Shown: positions 46,029 to 55,185, counted from the first letter of the stretch. The stretch is 64,000 nucleotides of DNA from Aeromonas sp. RU39B (GCF_900156095.1 NZ_FTMJ01000006.1:1-64000), one strand, 5' to 3'. A program made the numbers and translations. The notes: a model not told the origin generated them from the letters alone.

Positions 46029-46049
46029 TCTGAACGCATGTGACAAAAA

Positions 46050-46071
46050 ATGCCCCGACAGTGCGGGGCAT
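46050..46071 (-). terminator. Terminator of phoBR
   Basis: 8-bp stem ATGCCCCG / CGGGGCAT with six-base loop, then TTTTTT on the minus strand, just past the phoR stop. Confidence 0.92.
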
Positions 46072-46088
46072 TCAAAACGGAACAGACA

Positions 46089-47399
46089 TCAGGCACTTTT
46101 GCGATGATTTCCGACCAGCAACTGCGCCGGGATCACGAAGCTAAAGCGGCTACCTTTACCAACCCGGCTCTCGATATCGAGATGCGAGTCGTGGTGGCTC
46201 AAGGCGTGCTTGACGATGGCCAACCCCAAACCAGAGCCACCGGTCTGGCGCGAGCGAGCCCGATCCACCCGATAGAAGCGCTCGGTCAGCCGTGACAGAT
46301 GCTCTGGCGCAATGCCATCGCCCTCATCGCTGACGGAAAACAGCGCGCTTTGTCCCTGCTTGCGCCACTCCACCGTGATGCCACGTCCGGCCGGGGTGTA
46401 GTGCACTGCGTTGTAGACCAGATTCGACACGGCGCTACGCAGCAGATCCGGGTCGCCATAGATGTTCAGGCCCGGCTGGATAACAAACTCGATACGGTGC
46501 TGCTTATCGCCGGAGAGCGCATGAGCCTCCTGTTCGAGGATGGCCAGCATGGCGGGCATATCTACCACTCGGGTGAGATCCACATCGCTGGCTGCTTCGA
46601 TACGCGACAAGGTGAGCAGCTGGTTAACCAGATTGTCCATGCGCACCGCCTGCTCGAACATCACCTTGTGCACCTTGCCCCAGGTGGCCGGAGTCGGCGG
46701 CTCCTCAATCATTTCGAGATAGCCTTTGAGCACTGTAAGCGGCGTGCGCAGCTCATGAGAGACGTTGGCGACGAAGTGCTTACGGGTCTTTTCAAGACTG
46801 CGCAGCCGGGTCACGTCCCGCGCAACCAGGATCACCTGCTCAAGGGCGTAGGGCATGATCCGAAACTCCAGCAACTTGTCCTCGTTGACCGGTGAGGGCA
46901 GCTCGAGCGGATCTTCGTAATCCCCTTTGCCAAGGTAAGCCGTAAACGCCGGCGCCCGAATGAGGTTACCGATATGCTGGCCGGCATCTTCAGGCCAGCG
47001 AAAACCGAGCATCTTCTCGGCCAGCCGGTTACACCAGAGAATGGAGCCATCTTCCCGATAGACCACGGCCGCATCGGGTAGCGCCTCGGCCCCTTCCCGA
47101 AAGCGGCGAATAAGGCTTGCCAGCTCGCGGCGACGAGAGCGTTGCCGCTGCTGCAAACGGTAAATACCGTTGAAGATATCTTCCCAGCTGCCGGTGCCGG
47201 TCGGCGGCACCAGACTGCGGTCGTGCCACAGCCAGTAGGCCAACCTGCGCTGCTGGCGATAGTGCCAGCCGATATGCAGCACCGCCGCCACCAGCAAGGC
47301 AGCCGCCGGGTGGTCAAGCAGCCAGCCCAGCAGGGCGAACGGGGCATAAAAGCCGGCGATTCTCCACGACTGCTGGCGCCAACTGTAAGGTCGCAACAT
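46089..47399 (-). CDS. phoR: Phosphate regulon sensor kinase PhoR
   Basis: 436-residue membrane histidine kinase. Two N-terminal helices (~12-45) are followed by a PAS domain (~95-190: ALPDAAVVYREDGSILWCN) and the kinase core. The phosphorylated His215 is in NVSHELRTPL. ATP-binding boxes follow: NLVYNAVHYTP, DEGDGIAPEHL, GSGLGLAIVKHAL. It starts eight bases after the phoB stop, so the two form an operon. It senses phosphate through the Pst system and acts on PhoB. Confidence 0.96.
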   Translation of the reverse strand: MLRPYSWRQQSWRIAGFYAPFALLGWLLDHPAAALLVAAVLHIGWHYRQQRRLAYWLWHDRSLVPPTGTGSWEDIFNGIYRLQQRQRSRRRELASLIRRFREGAEALPDAAVVYREDGSILWCNRLAEKMLGFRWPEDAGQHIGNLIRAPAFTAYLGKGDYEDPLELPSPVNEDKLLEFRIMPYALEQVILVARDVTRLRSLEKTRKHFVANVSHELRTPLTVLKGYLEMIEEPPTPATWGKVHKVMFEQAVRMDNLVNQLLTLSRIEAASDVDLTRVVDMPAMLAILEQEAHALSGDKQHRIEFVIQPGLNIYGDPDLLRSAVSNLVYNAVHYTPAGRGITVEWRKQGQSALFSVSDEGDGIAPEHLSRLTERFYRVDRARSRQTGGSGLGLAIVKHALSHHDSHLDIESRVGKGSRFSFVIPAQLLVGNHRKSA

Positions 47400-47407
47400 G
47401 ATGTGTC

Positions 47408-48097
47408 CTACAAGCGGGTGGAAAAGCGGTAACCGGCGCCTCTCACTGTCTGGATCAGACGGTCATGTCCCGTCTCTTCGATAGCCTTGCGCAGACGGCG
47501 GATATGCACATCCACGGTGCGGTCTTCCACATAGACGTTGGTACCCCACACATTGTTGAGCAGCTGTTCACGACTGTAAACCCGCTCCGGGTGGGTCATG
47601 AAAAAGTGCAACAGCTTGAATTCGGTAGGCCCCATGTCGAGGGCGCGCTCCTCGACACTGACCCGGTGCGACAGGGGATCAAGGCGCAGCCCCTGCACTT
47701 CAATGGCCTCTTCGATCGAGGTGGGCGATACCCGGCGCATCACTGCATGCAGGCGCGCAGTCAACTCTTTGGGGGAAAATGGCTTGGTGATGTAGTCGTC
47801 GGCACCGGCTTCGAGGCCGCGCACCTTATCCTCTTCCTCGCCACGGGCAGTGAGCATCACCACCGGGATCTGGCGAGTCACTTCATCGAGTTTCAGTTGC
47901 TTGATGAACTGGATACCGCTGCCGCCTGGCAACATCCAGTCCAGCACGATCAGCTCAGGGTAGGGCTCTTTCACCTTGGCCAGACCATCCTCAAAATCCT
48001 GGGCTTCGATGGCTTCATACCCCTTCTGCTCGAGCACAAAGCAGAGCATCTCGCGGATTGGGGCCTCATCCTCGACCACCAGAATTCGCTTTGCCAT
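47408..48097 (-). CDS. phoB: Phosphate regulon response regulator PhoB
   Basis: 229-residue OmpR-type regulator, exactly the E. coli length. The receiver has [12 protein letters not shown] and the phospho-acceptor Asp53 ([11 protein letters not shown]). The winged-helix domain (~130-229) ends with [19 protein letters not shown]...[11 protein letters not shown] 48097 chosen by family; an upstream frame to 48154 would read through the Pho box. It has a Pho box (48148) and so is autoregulated. Confidence 0.97.
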   Translation of the reverse strand: MAKRILVVEDEAPIREMLCFVLEQKGYEAIEAQDFEDGLAKVKEPYPELIVLDWMLPGGSGIQFIKQLKLDEVTRQIPVVMLTARGEEEDKVRGLEAGADDYITKPFSPKELTARLHAVMRRVSPTSIEEAIEVQGLRLDPLSHRVSVEERALDMGPTEFKLLHFFMTHPERVYSREQLLNNVWGTNVYVEDRTVDVHIRRLRKAIEETGHDRLIQTVRGAGYRFSTRL

Positions 48098-48147
48098 TTC
48101 GCTTAACTCCCGTATGAAGAAATGTGCGCCAATTATTGGAACTTTCT

Positions 48148-48165
48148 GTGACACTTTTATGACTT
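48148..48165 (-). promoter_or_regulatory. Pho box of phoBR
   Basis: Minus strand AAGTCATAAAAGTGTCAC, two PhoB half sites 11 bases apart, then a ten-base gap to AATAAT as -10. It shows autoregulation. Confidence 0.85.
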
Positions 48166-48255
48166 TACGCCGCAGCGCCGACGCGAGCCAGCGGACGGTT
48201 GCATTTGTGGCAACGGACGGTCACTCTATTTGCCCCGAATGGTTGGAACCCCAGC

Positions 48256-49083
48256 ATGTCACGCTTCGTCCTTATCACCGGCTGCTCCAGCGGCATCGGC
48301 CTTGCCGCAGCCCACGGTCTTCGTCAGCACGGTTTTTCCGTTATTGCCTCCACCCGCAGCGAAGAGGACGCAGCCCGGCTACGCCGTGAGGGGTTTACGG
48401 CCATTCGTCTCGATCTCGCTGATCCAGCCAGCATTGATGCCGGCGTGGCTGAAGCTCTGTTTCTCGCAGGCGGCCGGCTGTATGGCCTGTTTAACAATGG
48501 CGCCTACGGCCAGCCGGGGGCGCTCGAAGATCTGCCAACCGAGGCGCTGCGCGAACAACTCGAAACCAACCTGATTGGCTGGCACCATCTGATCCGGCAG
48601 GTGCTGCCGGGCATGCTGGCCGCCGGTGAAGGGCGCATCATCCAGAACAGCTCAATTCTCGGGCTGGTTGCCATGCGTTTTCGCGGCGCTTACAACACCA
48701 GCAAATTCGCCATCGAAGGCTACAGCGATACTCTGCGCCTTGAGCTTGCCGGCACCGGTGTCCATGTCAGCCTGATTGAGCCCGGCCCCATCGACACCCG
48801 CTTTCGGGTCAATGCCCGTGACGCCTTCCTGCGCCACATTGACCCCAAAGAGAGCCGCCACAAAAAGGCATATCGCCAGACGCTCAAACGGCTGGAAAAA
48901 GAGGGGCCGAGCGGCCGCTTTACCCTGCCGCCGGAGTCCTGCCTGCCTCCCCTGCTCCATGCGCTTAACAGCCGCCGACCGCGTGCCCGCTACCCGGTCA
49001 CCTTCCCGACCCGGCTGTTTGCGCTGCTGCGCCGGCTGCTGCCTACTTGCTGGCTGGACCGGCTACTGGTGAAATCAGCCTGA
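48256..49083 (+). CDS. Short-chain dehydrogenase/reductase
   Basis: 275-residue NAD(P)-dependent oxidoreductase. The cofactor motif is TGCSSGIG (8-15), the active site is YNTSK with the catalytic Tyr and Lys, and NNGAYGQPGALED matches the NNAG position. The C-terminal 60 residues are basic and hydrophobic (LFALLRRLLPTCWLDRLL), suggesting membrane association as in YbbO-like SDRs. Start ATG 48256 by family; a longer frame from 48199 has no ribosome site. It is divergent from phoB and ends two bases before the convergent DUF1904 gene. Confidence 0.9.
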   Translation: MSRFVLITGCSSGIGLAAAHGLRQHGFSVIASTRSEEDAARLRREGFTAIRLDLADPASIDAGVAEALFLAGGRLYGLFNNGAYGQPGALEDLPTEALREQLETNLIGWHHLIRQVLPGMLAAGEGRIIQNSSILGLVAMRFRGAYNTSKFAIEGYSDTLRLELAGTGVHVSLIEPGPIDTRFRVNARDAFLRHIDPKESRHKKAYRQTLKRLEKEGPSGRFTLPPESCLPPLLHALNSRRPRARYPVTFPTRLFALLRRLLPTCWLDRLLVKSA

Positions 49084-49085
49084 GA

Positions 49086-49418
49086 CTAGAAGTGCTGACC
49101 ATCGCTGTAGTAAGCGCTGCGCTCGAGGGGCTGGAAAATCACGGCCACCCGGCTCTGCTCACCACAGATGGTCTTGACCTGGGTGGTAATTAATTTGGCG
49201 GCCGCATCCTGGGTCGCCTGATCACGGGCAAACCAGGCCACCTCGATCATCGGGCTGGCCTGCACCGGCCAGCCGCCCGACACAAAGGTGCTCTCCACCC
49301 GCTCCAGCGTAAAATTGGCCGGATCACTGCCCAGCAGGGCTGCCAGATCATCGATCAGGGTAAGGCTCAAACGCTCCACATCCGGCTGGGACAGGGCGCG
49401 ACAACGCACATGAGGCAT
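49086..49418 (-). CDS. DUF1904 family protein
   Basis: 110-residue cytosolic protein with the tautomerase-like layout of DUF1904: MPHVRCRALSQPDVERLS at the N-terminus, EVAWFARDQATQDAAAKLIT in the middle, AVIFQPLERSAYYSDGQHF at the end. The initiator Met is not followed by the Pro-1 catalytic arrangement of all tautomerases, but MP is present, so Pro1 could be the base. ATG 49418 has GGAG six bases upstream. Function is unknown. Confidence 0.85.
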   Translation of the reverse strand: MPHVRCRALSQPDVERLSLTLIDDLAALLGSDPANFTLERVESTFVSGGWPVQASPMIEVAWFARDQATQDAAAKLITTQVKTICGEQSRVAVIFQPLERSAYYSDGQHF

Positions 49419-49491
49419 GACAACTCCGTTTTGTCTGGTTCTTCGCGAAAGAGCAACGTCTTGCAGTGTGCAACATAAGTTAAGGATTTTC

Positions 49492-50376
49492 ATGATCAAA
49501 TTTCTGCGTTACTCACTTTGGCTACCTCTGCTGCTGGTGCCACGGCTGCTGTTGGCCGAGCCAGCCTTCTATGAGCTGAACAAAGAGGGACAGACGCTTT
49601 GGTTGATGGGCTCTATCCATGCCGGCACAGAGTCGCTCTATCCGTTGCCAGCGGTGATCACATCGTGCTGGCAACAGAGTCGCCAATTGGTGGTCGAGGT
49701 AGACTTAAACAGCGTCCCTCCGGACGAGATAGCCAGGATGGGCACGCTGACCCGCCTGCCCAGCGGGCAAACGCTCAAGAGCGTGTTAGACCCGGCGCTG
49801 TATCAGCGCACCCAAGAGGCAGCCGCCACGTGGCAAGTACCGATGCAGGCGCTCGATCAGCTCAAGCCCTGGTCGGTCGCTCTCACCCTGACCCAGGCCG
49901 CCATGGTCCGTAGCGGCTTTTCGCCAGACCTTGGCGTCGATAGCCACTTTCTGGCCTCGGCACACGAGCGCCAACTGCCCGTGGTGGGACTGGAAGGATT
50001 TAGTGAGCAACTCGGTTATCTTGCCAGCGTCGAGCCTTACCAAAGCGCCATGCTGCAGAGCACCCTGGATGAGCTGACCGATTTTCGCCAGAGCTTTAAC
50101 GAGGTGATGAACGCCTGGCAAAACAATGACAGCAAACGACTGGCGGCACTGCTCAAAGAAGAGCTGGGCCCTCCCGAGTTACAAACCTGGCTGGAGCAAA
50201 CCCTGCTCATTGAGCGCAACCAGCGCTGGTTGCAGAAGATTCCCACGCTGCCTGATCGCAGCTTTGTGGTCGTCGGCGCACTGCACCTGTATGGCCCGCA
50301 CGGCCTGCTCAGTGCACTAAAACAGAAGGGCTATACACTGCATCTGCTGACGTCCGCGAGTAAGAGTGCTCACTGA
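49492..50376 (+). CDS. TraB/GumN family protein
   Basis: 294-residue exported protein. The signal peptide ends LLLA (~22). Family motifs: LWLMGSIHAGTESLYPLP, containing the GxxH histidine, and RSFVVVGALHLYGPHGLLSALKQKGY, containing the second GxxH. These are proposed metal or active-site residues of the Tiki/TraB fold, which includes metal-dependent proteases. The bacterial role is not settled. ATG 49492 follows TAAGGA. Divergent from the DUF1904 gene. Confidence 0.9.
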   Translation: MIKFLRYSLWLPLLLVPRLLLAEPAFYELNKEGQTLWLMGSIHAGTESLYPLPAVITSCWQQSRQLVVEVDLNSVPPDEIARMGTLTRLPSGQTLKSVLDPALYQRTQEAAATWQVPMQALDQLKPWSVALTLTQAAMVRSGFSPDLGVDSHFLASAHERQLPVVGLEGFSEQLGYLASVEPYQSAMLQSTLDELTDFRQSFNEVMNAWQNNDSKRLAALLKEELGPPELQTWLEQTLLIERNQRWLQKIPTLPDRSFVVVGALHLYGPHGLLSALKQKGYTLHLLTSASKSAH

Positions 50377-50460
50377 GTGGCCATCCGATTCACGGCCTCT
50401 TGTCCTGCCAGCGGCAGATCGTATCATTGAGTCATCCTCATTGATGAAGTTCATATCGCC

Positions 50461-51072
50461 ATGTCAGGAACTAACGCCGTGCCCACTGACGATCACCACG
50501 ACGAGAACCAGCTGTTTATGCAGGAGATGAGCGGGGTTAAACCACTCACGACAGATCGCGTCCTGCTGCAACCGGGTCATCATGCACCGAGCGACGCCCA
50601 GCTGGCTCGCCGTGAGGCAGCCATGCGCGATAGCGGCGCGGCGCTCGATTACCTCACCATGGAGGCCATCGATATGCTGCGCCCCGACTCGCTGGTGGGC
50701 TTTAAGCGTGATGGGGTGCAGGAAGGGGTCTACAAGAAGCTGCGCCTTGGTAAATATGAGCTGCAAGCCAGCCTCGATCTGCACCAGCACACACTGCGCG
50801 AGGCGCGCATGGTGTTGCTGCAATTTGTGCGCGACTGTCTGGAGCGCGATATCCGCTCGGTGCTGATCCTGCACGGCAAGGGCGAGCGCAGCCAGCCGCA
50901 GGCGCTGCTGAAAAGTTATGTCAGCGCCTGGCTGCCGCATATCCCCGAGGTGATGGCCATCCACAGCGCAGAGCGGCGTCATGGCGGCAGTGGCGCTCTC
51001 TATGTGCTGCTAAGAAAAAGCGACCGCAAGAAAGCCGAGAACCGCGAACGCCATATGCGCCGTCTTGGCTGA
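50461..51072 (+). CDS. smrA: Smr domain protein SmrA
   Basis: 203 residues. A variable N-terminus is followed by the conserved core GFKRDGVQEGVYKKLRLGKYELQASLDLHQHTLREAR and the Smr motif LILHGKGERSQPQALLKSYVSAWLP, ending with HGGSGALYVLLRKSDRKK. This is the SmrA (YdaL) type and not the ribosome-collision nuclease SmrB, from the HGKG and HGGSGA spacing and order. DNA- or RNA-cleaving activity is reported for Smr domains. ATG 50461 lacks a strong ribosome site. The M32 gene follows. Confidence 0.92.
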   Translation: MSGTNAVPTDDHHDENQLFMQEMSGVKPLTTDRVLLQPGHHAPSDAQLARREAAMRDSGAALDYLTMEAIDMLRPDSLVGFKRDGVQEGVYKKLRLGKYELQASLDLHQHTLREARMVLLQFVRDCLERDIRSVLILHGKGERSQPQALLKSYVSAWLPHIPEVMAIHSAERRHGGSGALYVLLRKSDRKKAENRERHMRRLG

Positions 51073-51094
51073 CCACTCACAAGGAACGTTCACC

Positions 51095-52573
51095 ATGTCC
51101 TATCAGAAACTTCAGCAACACCAGCGCCGTATCTATCGGCTGCAACATCTGGCGGCGATCTGCGGCTGGGATCAGGCCACCATGATGCCTGCTGGCGGCA
51201 ACGAAGCACGCGCTGAGGCGCTGGCCGAGCTCAAGCTGATGCTGCACGAGCGCCAGACTGCCCCCGAGCTGGCCAACTGGATTGCCGCGGCCGAGCAGGA
51301 GTCCCTCAACGCTGCAGAGCAAGCCAATCTGGTCGAAATCACCCGCCGTTGGCGCGATGCCACCTTGCTGCCGGGGGAGCTGGTCGAAGCGCTCTCGCTG
51401 GCCGGTAGCCGCTGCGAGCATGCCTGGCGCAGCCAGCGTCCGCGTAACGACTGGGCCGGTTTTGCCGAGAATTTTCGCGAGGTGGTGCGTCTGTCACGGG
51501 AGGTCGCCAACCGGCGCGGTGATGCGCTGGGGCTGCGCCCTTACGATGCCATGCTGGCGCTCTACGAGCCGGGCATGACGGTCGCTCGTCTGGACAACAT
51601 TTTTGGCGAGCTGACCGGCTGGTTGCCGGGATTGATCCGCCAGGTCACCCAGCGCCAGCAAGGCAGCCAGCCGCAAGAACCGATTGGGCCGTTTTCGATT
51701 GCCAGCCAGGAAGCGCTCGGGCGTGAGGTGATGGGCCTGCTCGGCTTTGATTTCGAGCATGGTCGACTGGATGTGAGCACCCACCCCTTCTGCGGCGGTG
51801 TCCCGACCGATGTGCGCATGACCACCCGCTATAACGATGCGGAGTTTGTCTCTAGCCTGATGGGGATCGTGCACGAAACCGGCCATGGCCGTTACGAACA
51901 AGGCCTGCCGCGCCAGTGGCTCGATCAGCCGGTGGGCGAAGCGCGTTCAATGGGCGTACACGAGAGCCAGAGTCTGTTTTGTGAAATGCAGCTTGGTCAC
52001 CACCCGGCATTTTTGTCACTGCTCACGTCGCGCATCCAGCACTATTTCGGCCAGCAACCGGCGCTGGAGACAGGCAACCTGACACGCCTGTATAACCGGG
52101 TACAGCCGGGCTACATCCGGGTCAATGCCGACGAAGTCACCTATCCGGCCCACATCATTTTGCGCTATGAGCTGGAGCGTGATCTGATGGAAGGTGTGAT
52201 CGAGGTTGACGACATTCCGGCGCTGTGGGACGAGAAGATGCGCCACTGGCTGGGGCTCTCGACCGAAGGCAACTTCACCGATGGCTGCCTGCAGGATATT
52301 CACTGGACAGATGGCTCGTTCGGTTATTTCCCAAGCTATACGCTCGGCGCCATGATGGCGGCCCAACTGCGCTTTGCACTGGAGCGCGAACTGGGCCCCC
52401 TTGGCGAGCTGGTTTCAAGCGGCCGGCTGCCCGAGATCTTCAACTGGCTCGGCAAGCATGTCTGGTCACAGGCCAGCTTGCTGCCAACCGATACCCTGCT
52501 CGAGCGCGCCACCGGCGAAGCGCTGAACCCACATTGGCTACGCCGCCATCTGGAAAGTCGCTACCTCGGGTAA
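51095..52573 (+). CDS. M32 family metallocarboxypeptidase
   Basis: 492-residue zinc carboxypeptidase of the Taq type. The zinc motif is H260-E-T-G-H264 (IVHETGHGRYEQG), with the downstream Glu in GVHESQSLFCEM; further family blocks are CGWDQATMMP, HPFCGGVPTDVRMTTRYN and VNADEVTYPAHIILRYELE. It is cytosolic, almost all helical, and removes C-terminal residues from peptides. ATG 51095 has AAGGAA eight bases upstream; an in-frame codon inside smrA is rejected. Confidence 0.95.
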   Translation: MSYQKLQQHQRRIYRLQHLAAICGWDQATMMPAGGNEARAEALAELKLMLHERQTAPELANWIAAAEQESLNAAEQANLVEITRRWRDATLLPGELVEALSLAGSRCEHAWRSQRPRNDWAGFAENFREVVRLSREVANRRGDALGLRPYDAMLALYEPGMTVARLDNIFGELTGWLPGLIRQVTQRQQGSQPQEPIGPFSIASQEALGREVMGLLGFDFEHGRLDVSTHPFCGGVPTDVRMTTRYNDAEFVSSLMGIVHETGHGRYEQGLPRQWLDQPVGEARSMGVHESQSLFCEMQLGHHPAFLSLLTSRIQHYFGQQPALETGNLTRLYNRVQPGYIRVNADEVTYPAHIILRYELERDLMEGVIEVDDIPALWDEKMRHWLGLSTEGNFTDGCLQDIHWTDGSFGYFPSYTLGAMMAAQLRFALERELGPLGELVSSGRLPEIFNWLGKHVWSQASLLPTDTLLERATGEALNPHWLRRHLESRYLG

Positions 52574-52585
52574 TCATCTGAGGTC

Positions 52586-52615
52586 ATCACAGGGCTGCCC
52601 GGGCAGCCCTGTGAT
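52586..52615. terminator. 30-bp perfect palindrome between convergent genes
   Basis: Each arm reads ATCACAGGGCTGCCC and the other is its exact complement, with no loop bases, so the hairpin would open two or three central pairs. It lies between the M32 and VOC stops. No U-run on either side; either a bidirectional stop signal with weak tract or a protein site. Confidence 0.6.
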
Positions 52616-53014
52616 CTATTCTGTCGATTCAGCGAGCCATTCGCGCAGCTGCAACACGTTCCCTTCCGGATCAAACCCGTTTCGCATGACAAAGCCCGGC
52701 CCGCTCCACTGCGCGGGTAATAATCCGCCGCCGAGATCGGCCGCCTTCACTTCTGCTTGCGCCAGACTGCTGACTGAGAAAAACAGCTTGATGGCACTCG
52801 TTTCACGGATCTGTGGCGGATTGTGCACCACCACCTTGTCTGCATAAGGCGCAGGGATGCTATGCAGCACCAGCTGGGTATCTGCGTTTTCCAGCACGGC
52901 GTAATCATCTGCGTGATGCAACACTTGCATCCCGAGCAGGGTTTGATAAAAGCGGATCTGCCGCGCGAGATCCGATACATAAATAAGTGCGCCAGCGCGC
53001 GCCGCTCCTGCCAT
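52616..53014 (-). CDS. VOC (glyoxalase/bleomycin-resistance) family protein
   Basis: 132 residues with two paired beta-alpha-beta-beta-beta units (GALIYVSDLARQIRFYQTLLGMQVLHH, then AIKLFFSVSSLAQAEVKAADLGG, ending GFDPEGNVLQLREW). The final Glu/Gln positions could bind metal. The substrate is unknown. ATG 53014 has GGGAGGAG upstream. Convergent with the M32 gene and divergent from the alkylation-repair gene. Confidence 0.88.
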   Translation of the reverse strand: MAGAARAGALIYVSDLARQIRFYQTLLGMQVLHHADDYAVLENADTQLVLHSIPAPYADKVVVHNPPQIRETSAIKLFFSVSSLAQAEVKAADLGGGLLPAQWSGPGFVMRNGFDPEGNVLQLREWLAESTE

Positions 53015-53161
53015 GCTCACTCCTCCCTGTGTGGTGTCTCCTACCCTCGCACAGCAGCGCCGGTCTGGCGATGGCTTTTGTTTTAATTGCTGTCCGTTTT
53101 TGGCTAGTCTCTGCAGCGGCACGCCCCTATGCTGCAAGCTGAACTGCCATGGAGAGAGGCC

Positions 53162-54607
53162 ATGTCCCCCTTGCCCCAACCCGATTTAAGCGATGCTCAG
53201 TGCCACGCCGCAAGGCTCGCACGCGATGCCCGGTTTGATGGCCGCTTTTTTACCGGCGTGCTCACTACCGGCATCTACTGCCGTCCGGTCTGCCCTGCCA
53301 GGCCGCCGCTTGAGCGCAATGTGCGCTACTTCTTTTCGGCGGCAGCGGCCGAGCAAGCGGGCCTGCGCCCATGTCTGCGTTGCCGGCCGGAGCTCGCCCC
53401 GGCGCAGTGGCGGGCATTACCCGGTACGCTTGGGGTAGCGCTTCGCGCTATGTCACGCGGTGAGTTAGCAGAGAGCTCGCTTGAACAACTTGCTGCACAA
53501 AGCGGCGTCACGGCGCGCACGCTGCGCCGGCAATGCGAGCAGTATCTGGGTGTCTCGCCGCTGCACATCGAGCAAACCCGCCGCTTGTTGCTGGCGAAGC
53601 AACTGCTCACTGACACTCCGCTTGCGATCACTGAGATCGCGTTCGCAGCCGGTTTTGGTAGCTTGCGCCGCTTTAATGATGCGTGGCTGAACGCTTACGG
53701 CATGGCGCCGAGTGCGATTCGCCGCACATTGCCAGCCATTGCTGCCGCTGACACGCTCACGCTGCGCCTGGCCTACCGTCCCCCGTACGATTGGCCCGCC
53801 ATGCTATCGTTCTTTCGCGCCCGCGCCATCAAGGGCATTGAGGAGGTGAGCAGTCACTCCTATGTGCGCCATATTCACAGCAGCGAACAGGTAGTCACGC
53901 TCACCGTGCAAGCGGGCAAAGGGCACAATCTTGAGCTGACACTCGCCGGGGCGACGCCGGCTCAGCTGCCCGAGCTGATGTATCGGGTGCGCCATATGTG
54001 GGACCTTGATGCAGACCCGGCGCCCGTGCTGTCGCACCTTGCCGCCTGCCCGGCATTGGCTGCGCATCTGCACGCGACGCCTGGCCTGCGCCTGCCAGGT
54101 GGCTGGAATCGTCATGAGGTCATGCTGCGCGCCATTATCGGCCAGCAGATCTCGGTCAAGGGCGCGGTGACCATACTGGGGCGGCTGGTGGCTCGGCGCG
54201 CCGAGCAGTGTGGTGCGCCGGCACTGCCCACCGCATCTGAGCTGCAGTGCATGAATCTTGATGGGCTAGGGCTGCCCGGCAGTCGGGTTCGCACGCTCAA
54301 GGCGCTCGGTGCGGCCATCAGCAATGGTCTGGATCTGGACAGTGCCAGTGATGCCGAGTTGTTGGCGCTACCGGGGATCGGCCCGTGGACGGTTGCTTAC
54401 TGGCGTCTTCGCTGCGGCGATCCCGATGCATTTCCCGCCAGCGATCTGGTGCTGCAAAAGGCGCTGGAGCCGGGCACGCGTCTGAGCGCGCAGGCACTTA
54501 CCGAACGCGCCCACGCCTGGCGGCCCTGGCGCGCTTACGCCGCGAGCTGGCTTTGGCACAGCGCCACACACCCCAATTCAACAGGAGCTTCCCATGATCC
54601 GCTATGA
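53162..54607 (+). CDS. alkA: Ada-like zinc / AraC / AlkA fusion DNA repair protein
   Basis: 481 residues. Residues ~8-80 are an Ada-type metal domain with Cys40, Cys44, Cys71 and Cys74; in Ada one of them accepts methyl from phosphotriesters. Residues ~85-190 are an AraC helix-turn-helix (TPLAITEIAFAAGFGSLRRFNDAW). Residues ~195-475 are a 3-methyladenine glycosylase: the helix-hairpin-helix LPGIGPWTVAYW and the catalytic Asp in DAFPASDLVLQKAL. So it is both alkylation sensor and base-excision enzyme. The methyltransferase part of Ada is missing but is encoded by ogt, whose start overlaps this gene by 14 bp. Confidence 0.93.
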   Translation: MSPLPQPDLSDAQCHAARLARDARFDGRFFTGVLTTGIYCRPVCPARPPLERNVRYFFSAAAAEQAGLRPCLRCRPELAPAQWRALPGTLGVALRAMSRGELAESSLEQLAAQSGVTARTLRRQCEQYLGVSPLHIEQTRRLLLAKQLLTDTPLAITEIAFAAGFGSLRRFNDAWLNAYGMAPSAIRRTLPAIAAADTLTLRLAYRPPYDWPAMLSFFRARAIKGIEEVSSHSYVRHIHSSEQVVTLTVQAGKGHNLELTLAGATPAQLPELMYRVRHMWDLDADPAPVLSHLAACPALAAHLHATPGLRLPGGWNRHEVMLRAIIGQQISVKGAVTILGRLVARRAEQCGAPALPTASELQCMNLDGLGLPGSRVRTLKALGAAISNGLDLDSASDAELLALPGIGPWTVAYWRLRCGDPDAFPASDLVLQKALEPGTRLSAQALTERAHAWRPWRAYAASWLWHSATHPNSTGASHDPL

Positions 54608-55073
54608 TCTGCTGCCCACCCCCTGCGGCCCGCTGCTGGTCGTTATCAACCGCCACGGCTTGTGCCGGGTAGAATTTCAAGATGGGCCACAGGCGTGCGC
54701 CATCGAGCCAGAGTGGCAGATTGACCCGCCTGCGCTGGCACCTTATCTTGCCGAGTTTTCAGCGTATTTCGCCGGTAGGCTACGCGCCTTTACGCTGCCC
54801 TGCGCCGCCCAGGGAACCGAGTTCCAGCAACGGGTCTGGCAGGCGCTGACCACCATTCCCTATGGCGAGACCCGCAGTTATGGTGAGCTGGCCGAGCTTA
54901 TCGGCAAACCGACCGCCAGCCGCGCCGTGGGGGCAGCCAATGGCCGTAATCCATTGTCGGTGATCGTGCCGTGCCACCGAGTGATCGGTGCCAACGGCAG
55001 CCTGACCGGTTATGCGGGAGGATTGGCAATCAAACGGGCACTGTTAACGCTGGAAGGCATTGCCTGCGGGTAA
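54594..55073 (+). CDS. ogt: Methylated-DNA-protein-cysteine methyltransferase
   Basis: 159 residues; removes O6-alkyl groups from guanine onto itself in a one-time reaction. The acceptor is Cys127 in PCHRVIG; the DNA-recognition helix is seen as GETRSYGELAELIGKPTASRAVGAANGRNP, with its arginine finger. ATG 54594 has AGGAG and lies inside the end of the alkA-like gene, so both repair enzymes are made together, probably under control of the fusion protein. Confidence 0.95.
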   Translation: MIRYDLLPTPCGPLLVVINRHGLCRVEFQDGPQACAIEPEWQIDPPALAPYLAEFSAYFAGRLRAFTLPCAAQGTEFQQRVWQALTTIPYGETRSYGELAELIGKPTASRAVGAANGRNPLSVIVPCHRVIGANGSLTGYAGGLAIKRALLTLEGIACG

Positions 55074-55125
55074 AACCAGCGACAGGCCGGACCGGATGGG
55101 TAACGGCCGTGTTGAGGTACGAAGT

Positions 55126-55154
55126 TTGCGCGCCTTCGGCGCAACACGTACAAT
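55126..55154 (+). promoter_or_regulatory. Promoter and probable operator of yefM-yoeB
   Basis: TTGCGC (55126-55131), 17-base spacer, TACAAT (55149-55154). CGTACAA occurs at 55147 and again at 55159, and another GTAC at 55188; YefM operators contain TGTACA-type cores, so this is likely where the complex represses. Confidence 0.6.
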
Positions 55155-55185
55155 AATGCGTACAAAATTACCGGGGACTGCACAT

